From: Streptomyces sp. NRRL WC-3742 | Lineage (GTDB): Bacteria; Actinomycetota; Actinomycetes; Streptomycetales; Streptomycetaceae | Length of the DNA: 64,000 nt | Direction of reading: 5' to 3' | Assembly: GCF_000720635.1 (NCBI RefSeq) | Contig: NZ_JOCF01000001.1 | Coordinates: forward strand, 62,001-126,000 | In this document: positions 55,896 through 64,000 of the stretch, in pieces | How positions within the stretch are numbered: the first letter of the stretch is position 1 | Layout of the letters: every line of letters starts with the position of its first letter | Made by a program: the position numbers and the translations under genes | Notes under the pieces: model-generated | What the model saw: only the letters and a program-made list of their open reading frames with translations | Databases searched by the model: none | Told to the model about the DNA's origin: nothing

Positions 55896-56542
55896 GCCAG
55901 TGCCGCGGTGGGCCGGGCGCCGAAGCCGGCCAGCGGGAACAGGGCCACCAGGTAGCAGGCGGCGGCGAGCGGGATGAAGGCCAGATCCGCCCCCGAGGCG
56001 ACCGTGCCGACCAGCACCAGCACCGGGCTCCACCAGCCCAGCGCCCGGTGCGCGCCCACCGAGGCGGCGACCAGCATCGCCAGCAGGCCGACGTAGAACA
56101 GCAGCGGGACGACCTGGTACACGACGGGCAGCACCCCCGGGACGGACTGGACGCGCTCGAACATCCGCGACTGGTCCGCCTTGTCCGCCGCCGCCAGCCC
56201 GACCACCAGGTCGATCCCGATCTGCACCAGCGAGGCCGCCAGGCCCGCGAACGCCGTCCCCAGCGCGGCGTTCGCGGCCAGCCGCCCGGCCATGGTGCCG
56301 CGCGGGGCGAGCAGCCGGCGCAGGGCCAGGAACACCGGGGCGAACAGCAGCAGGCCGGCGAACATCGCGGTGTGCCCGGCCGTCCAGCCGAGGCCCGGTT
56401 CACGGGAGCCGGGCACCAGGCGGACGGCCCCGTAGAGGGCCATCAGCGCGGGGGCGCCGACGACGGCGTAGGTGGTGAGGCGGCTGTTGCGGTTGGCATT
56501 CATCCGAGGAGCTCCAGCGGTGTCCGTGGTCCGTTCCGACAC
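55892..56542 (-). CDS. Small integral membrane protein, unknown function
   Basis: The 216-residue protein has about six hydrophobic helices, starting TTYAVVGAPALMALYGAVRL, and a short polar N-terminus. I do not recognise the family. Start could be ATG 56542 (MSERTTDTAG) or ATG 56503 (MNANRN), the latter leaving 203 residues. Its stop codon overlaps the stop of the converging VWA gene by two bases (TTAG at 55892-55895), so no separate terminator can exist there. It follows the response-regulator gene by 90 bases in the same direction. Confidence 0.65.
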   Translation of the reverse strand: MSERTTDTAGAPRMNANRNSRLTTYAVVGAPALMALYGAVRLVPGSREPGLGWTAGHTAMFAGLLLFAPVFLALRRLLAPRGTMAGRLAANAALGTAFAGLAASLVQIGIDLVVGLAAADKADQSRMFERVQSVPGVLPVVYQVVPLLFYVGLLAMLVAASVGAHRALGWWSPVLVLVGTVASGADLAFIPLAAACYLVALFPLAGFGARPTAALA

Positions 56543-56632
56543 CCCAGAGCCTCCCGGCCGGGGCCCTCGTCGCGGATCGCCCGTACCGGCGAACCCCGGC
56601 CCTCCCCCGTGCGACGGAGGGCGCGCAGGGCC

Positions 56633-57313
56633 TCAGCCCTCGCCCGCCACGACCGCCCCGGCCTCGTACGCGAACACCACCGCGTGCACCCGGTCGCGCA
56701 GCCCCAGCTTGCTCAGCACGTTGCTGACATGGGTCTTCACGGTGTGCTCGCTGACCACCAGCTCCGCCGCGATCTCCGCGTTGGACAGCCCGCGCGCGAG
56801 CAGCCGCAGCGTCTCGTGCTCGCGCAGGGTGAGCTGCTCGAGCAGCTTGGACGGCGGGCGCACCGCCCGGTCCGGCGTGCCCGGCCGGCGCGCGGCGAAC
56901 TCGCCGATCAGCCGCCGGGTGACGGACGGCGCGAGCAGCGCCTCCCCCGAGGCGACCATCCGCACCCCGTGCGCGAGGTCGTCCCGCCGGACGTCCTTGA
57001 GCAGGAAGCCGCTCGCGCCCGCGTACAGCGCGTCGAAGACGTAGTCGTCGATGTCGAAGGTGGTCAGCATGATCACCTTGGTGGCGGGGAACTCCGCGCA
57101 CACCCGGCGGGCCGCCTCCAGCCCGTCCATCACCGGCATCCGGACGTCCAGCAGCAGCACGTCCGGGGTGTGGGCGCGCACCGCCTCGACCGCCTCGGCG
57201 CCGTCGCACGCCTCGGCCACGACCTCGATGTCCGGCTGGGCGTCCAGGATCATCCCGAACCCGGCCCGCACCAGCTCCTGGTCGTCCGCGACGACCACCC
57301 GAATCGGCGTCAT
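56633..57313 (-). CDS. NarL/FixJ-type response regulator
   Basis: The 226-residue regulator has a receiver domain with RVVVADDQELVRAGFG, phosphoacceptor Asp56 in DVLLLDVRMPVMDG, and VIMLTTFD with the switch threonine. A LuxR-type helix-turn-helix follows (LTLREHETLRLLARGLSNAE, VVSEHTVKTHVSNVLSKLG). It should bind DNA when phosphorylated by the kinase encoded just upstream. The ATG overlaps the kinase stop (ATGA, 57310-57313). Confidence 0.95.
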   Translation of the reverse strand: MTPIRVVVADDQELVRAGFGMILDAQPDIEVVAEACDGAEAVEAVRAHTPDVLLLDVRMPVMDGLEAARRVCAEFPATKVIMLTTFDIDDYVFDALYAGASGFLLKDVRRDDLAHGVRMVASGEALLAPSVTRRLIGEFAARRPGTPDRAVRPPSKLLEQLTLREHETLRLLARGLSNAEIAAELVVSEHTVKTHVSNVLSKLGLRDRVHAVVFAYEAGAVVAGEG

Positions 57314-58497
57314 CCGCCCACCTTCTCCCTCACCACCCCGGCCCCCAGCGGCAGCCGGGCGCTCACCACGAAACCCCTGCCCTGCGGCCCCGGACCGGCC
57401 TCGGCCCGCCCGCCGCAGGCCGCCGCCCGCTCCCGGACGCCGACCAGCCCCCGGCCGCCGGACCAGCCGGCCACCTTACGGTCGGCGGCCATCGGCACGC
57501 CGCGCCCGTTGTCGGAGACCACGACCTCCAGCACCTCGCCGACGCACCGGACCCTGATCGCGGCCCGGTCCGCCCCGGAGTGCTTGACGGTGTTGGTCAG
57601 CGCCTCCTGCACGATCCGGTACGCCGCCGCCTCCACGTCGGCCGTCAACCCGGCCGGCGCCTCGGCGAGTTCGAGGTCCACGCTCAGCCCGGCGCCGCGC
57701 ACCCGCTCCGCCACCTCGGCGAGCTCGGCCAGCCGGGGCTGCGGCGCCAGCGCCTGAGCCGCCCCGTCCTCCTTCAGCACGCCCAGCACCCGCCGCAGTT
57801 GGACCATCGCGTCGCGGCCGGCATCGGCGATCGTGTCGAAGGCGCGCACCGCCCGGTCCGGATCGCTGTGCACCACCACCGGCCCGGCCTCGGCCTGGAT
57901 CACCATCAGCGAGACGGCGTGCGCCAGGATGTCGTGCATCTCCCGGGCGATCCTGGAGCGCTCCTCGGCCACCGCGCGGGCCGCCTCGCTGGCCGCCCGG
58001 TCCCCGGCCTCCCGAGCCCGCTCGGCCTGGAGGGCCGCCAGCACCCGCTGGGCGCGCACCAGCACGCCGAAGACGAAGCTGCCCCCGGAGACGAGCACGC
58101 TGAACAGCGCGCCGTCCGGCGAGTGGGTGCCGAACACGTTGGCGACCACCACCACCGCCAGCACCGGCCAGCGCTGCCGGTCCGGGAAGCGGTCCGCGAC
58201 GGTGTACATCCCGATCACCACGTACAGCGGCACCTGCGGATTCGCCGAGTGCGCGACCCCCGACATCACCAGCGAGGGCACGCTGCACAGCACCAGCCCC
58301 CACAGCCCCAGCCTGCGCCGCCAGGGCAGGAACGCCGAGGTGGACACCGCCAGCAGGTACACCCACCAGGGCCAGTCCACGTTGTCGTTGTAGACCGACC
58401 AGAGCGACACCGCGGCCGAGCAGACCGCCAGGAACGTGTCCAGGCCGTACGGGCTCAGCCCGCTCGTCCGTGCCCGCCAGCGCGCGACGTGCTCCAC
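57310..58497 (-). CDS. Membrane sensor histidine kinase, HisKA_3 type
   Basis: The 395-residue protein has an N-terminal membrane domain with about five or six helices (residues 18-150), then HisKA_3 with AEERSRIAREMHDILAHAVS (phosphorylated His188). A HATPase domain follows with EALTNTVKHSGADRAAIRV, VSDNGRGVP and GRGLVGVRERAAACGG. It pairs with the NarL-type regulator gene downstream. GTG 58497 has GGGGGAGG 6 bases upstream. Inputs are unknown; the DUF4097 lipoprotein gene immediately upstream is a plausible part of the same envelope system. Confidence 0.93.
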   Translation of the reverse strand: MEHVARWRARTSGLSPYGLDTFLAVCSAAVSLWSVYNDNVDWPWWVYLLAVSTSAFLPWRRRLGLWGLVLCSVPSLVMSGVAHSANPQVPLYVVIGMYTVADRFPDRQRWPVLAVVVVANVFGTHSPDGALFSVLVSGGSFVFGVLVRAQRVLAALQAERAREAGDRAASEAARAVAEERSRIAREMHDILAHAVSLMVIQAEAGPVVVHSDPDRAVRAFDTIADAGRDAMVQLRRVLGVLKEDGAAQALAPQPRLAELAEVAERVRGAGLSVDLELAEAPAGLTADVEAAAYRIVQEALTNTVKHSGADRAAIRVRCVGEVLEVVVSDNGRGVPMAADRKVAGWSGGRGLVGVRERAAACGGRAEAGPGPQGRGFVVSARLPLGAGVVREKVGG

Positions 58498-58594
58498 CCC
58501 CGTACCTCCCCCGTAGCCGGGGACGCCGTCCCCGCGGAGAAGATCATGCCCTACCGGCAGGTCCTCGGGCACCGCCCGGCCTGCCGCCACCCCC

Positions 58595-59269
58595 TCAGAC
58601 CCCACTGACGCTCACCCCGCCGGTCTCCGCCCGCGCCGTCAGCCGGTGCGCCGCACCCGCCTGCGAGGGGATGCCCACCGCCGTCCCCCCGACCTTCGCC
58701 TTCGCGTCCACCGCGTACGCCTCACCGGCGGGCACCTTCAGCTCCACCCCGCCGTTGCCGACCGTCGCCTCCACCTGGGCCGGCGCCGCCGTGAAGCCGG
58801 CCTTCACCCCGCCGTTGCCGGCGTGCATCCGGACCTTCGGACCGGTCAGCCCGGTCGCCTCCACCCCGCCGTTCTCCACCGAGGCGTCCACCTCCCCCGC
58901 CAGCCCGGACAGCCGCGCCCCGCCGTTCTCGGCCTTCACCCGCACCTTGACGGAGGAGGGCACCTGCACCGTGTACCCGATCCCGCAGGAGTCGCAGGAG
59001 TAGCGCAGGGTGAGCACGCCGTCCTTCACCTCGTGGGTGGCCGTCGGCTCGCTCCCCTTCCACCGCCGCTTCTCGCTCACCCGCACGGAGTCGCCGCCGC
59101 CGGTGACCACCGCCCCGCCGTTCTCCGTCTCGACGACCAGCTCCTTCACCTGCTCGGACACCCCGTACTCGACCGTCCGCTCCTCCTGGTCGCCGCCGAA
59201 CGGCAGGCACCCCTGCATCCCCAGCACGACCCCCGCGGTGATCGCCACCGCACCCAGCACCCGCTTCAT
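58595..59269 (-). CDS. DUF4097 domain lipoprotein
   Basis: The 224-residue protein has an N-terminal signal (MKRVLGAVAITAGVVLGMQG) ending in Cys21; the lipobox MQGC is poor but fits the length. The mature part has a repeated glycine turn motif, such as TENGGAVVTG, KAENGGARLSG, SVENGGVEATG, AGNGGVKAG, VGNGGVEL, AETGGVSVSG, spaced about 20 residues apart. This is the beta-solenoid pattern of DUF4097 adhesin-like proteins. Two cysteines (SCDSCG) could form a disulfide. It lies 97 bases before the sensor kinase gene. Confidence 0.78.
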   Translation of the reverse strand: MKRVLGAVAITAGVVLGMQGCLPFGGDQEERTVEYGVSEQVKELVVETENGGAVVTGGGDSVRVSEKRRWKGSEPTATHEVKDGVLTLRYSCDSCGIGYTVQVPSSVKVRVKAENGGARLSGLAGEVDASVENGGVEATGLTGPKVRMHAGNGGVKAGFTAAPAQVEATVGNGGVELKVPAGEAYAVDAKAKVGGTAVGIPSQAGAAHRLTARAETGGVSVSGV

Positions 59270-59401
59270 CCCCGGCCCCCGTTCGAAAAGCCTCGACAAC
59301 CCGACACCGATGACCCTCCCGCGCCGAGCCCCTCCCCCACCTCCCTCCCCCGAGCGGTTCCCCGGCCTCCCCCGCACGACGGAGACACGACGCGCAAACG
59401 C

Positions 59402-59439
59402 CGCAGGGCGGCCACCCCGTGAGGGGTGACCGCCCTGCG
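59402..59439 (-). terminator. Terminator after rpoC
   Basis: Arms 59402-59418 and 59423-59439 pair over 17 bp with one mismatch around loop GTGA. It lies 17 bases after the rpoC stop and ends the rpoBC transcript. Confidence 0.82.
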
Positions 59440-59455
59440 ATCAGTGACGCGCGAC

Positions 59456-63349
<3,894 letters not shown>

Positions 63350-63414
63350 TGGTCGTCAAGCCCTCTTTCGTGATTCGAGGTTCTTATCTGTGGTCTGAGG
63401 GGGGCCTGGGGGAC

Positions 63415-63441
63415 GGGCCGGCTGCGCGGGGCAGCCGGCCC
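63415..63441 (-). terminator. Hairpin between rpoB and rpoC
   Basis: Perfect 11-bp arms (63415-63425 and 63431-63441) with a 5-base loop lie 8 bases after the rpoB stop. It may be a processing or partial attenuation site that sets the beta/beta' ratio. Confidence 0.5.
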
Positions 63442-63449
63442 GGCCTCCG

Positions 63450-64000
<551 letters not shown>

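Overview
The window is a high-GC actinobacterial chromosome segment that looks like Streptomycetaceae (Streptomyces, Kitasatospora or a close relative). The reasons are the very high GC content, frequent GTG starts and four-base ATGA/GTGA gene overlaps, the ribosomal gene order with rpsD missing between rpsK and rpoA, and the wide separation of the S10 and str operons. Almost all the translation genes lie on the minus strand and are described here in transcription order, from high to low coordinates.

Translation backbone. At the right end are the 3' part of rpoB and complete rpoC (about 59.4-64 kb). After an 18 kb accessory stretch comes the str operon rpsL-rpsG-fusA-tuf (37.0-41.4 kb), with a good vegetative promoter upstream of rpsL. 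After a second accessory stretch (22.0-36.7 kb) come the S10, spc and alpha clusters as a nearly unbroken series: rpsJ-rplC-rplD-rplW-rplB-rpsS-rplV-rpsC-rplP-rpmC-rpsQ, rplN-rplX-rplE-rpsZ-rpsH-rplF-rplR-rpsE-rpmD-rplO, secY-adk-map, an inserted mscL-type channel gene, infA-rpmJ-rpsM-rpsK-rpoA-rplQ, then truA, an ABC-F ATPase, rplM-rpsI and the 5' part of glmM. Hairpins divide this series into likely transcription units.

Accessory region A (22.0-36.7 kb) is an envelope glycan locus placed between rpsJ and tuf. It contains dTDP-6-deoxysugar genes (rmlA, rmlB, rmlC and a reductase-like SDR), an O-antigen-type flippase, three GT2 glycosyltransferases, two large GT-C-like membrane proteins, a DUF2304 protein, a GtrA protein and a membrane acyltransferase. 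The arrangement suggests two parallel lipid-linked sugar donor systems: GT2 + DUF2304 + GT-C, and GtrB-like + GT-C-like + GtrA. Both would feed modification of an extracellular polymer.

Accessory region B (41.8-59.4 kb), between rpsL and rpoC, is mixed. It holds a DUF1707/DUF4190 membrane protein, an ABC exporter pair, a DUF2786 protein, two ADP-ribosylglycohydrolase-family enzymes, a lipoprotein serpin, a zinc-ribbon membrane protein, an orphan cytochrome P450, a sirtuin, a MoxR-type ATPase coupled to a metallopeptidase-like/VWA protein, a small membrane protein, a NarL-type two-component system and a DUF4097 lipoprotein. I saw no rRNA, tRNA, CRISPR array, insertion sequence or prophage gene.
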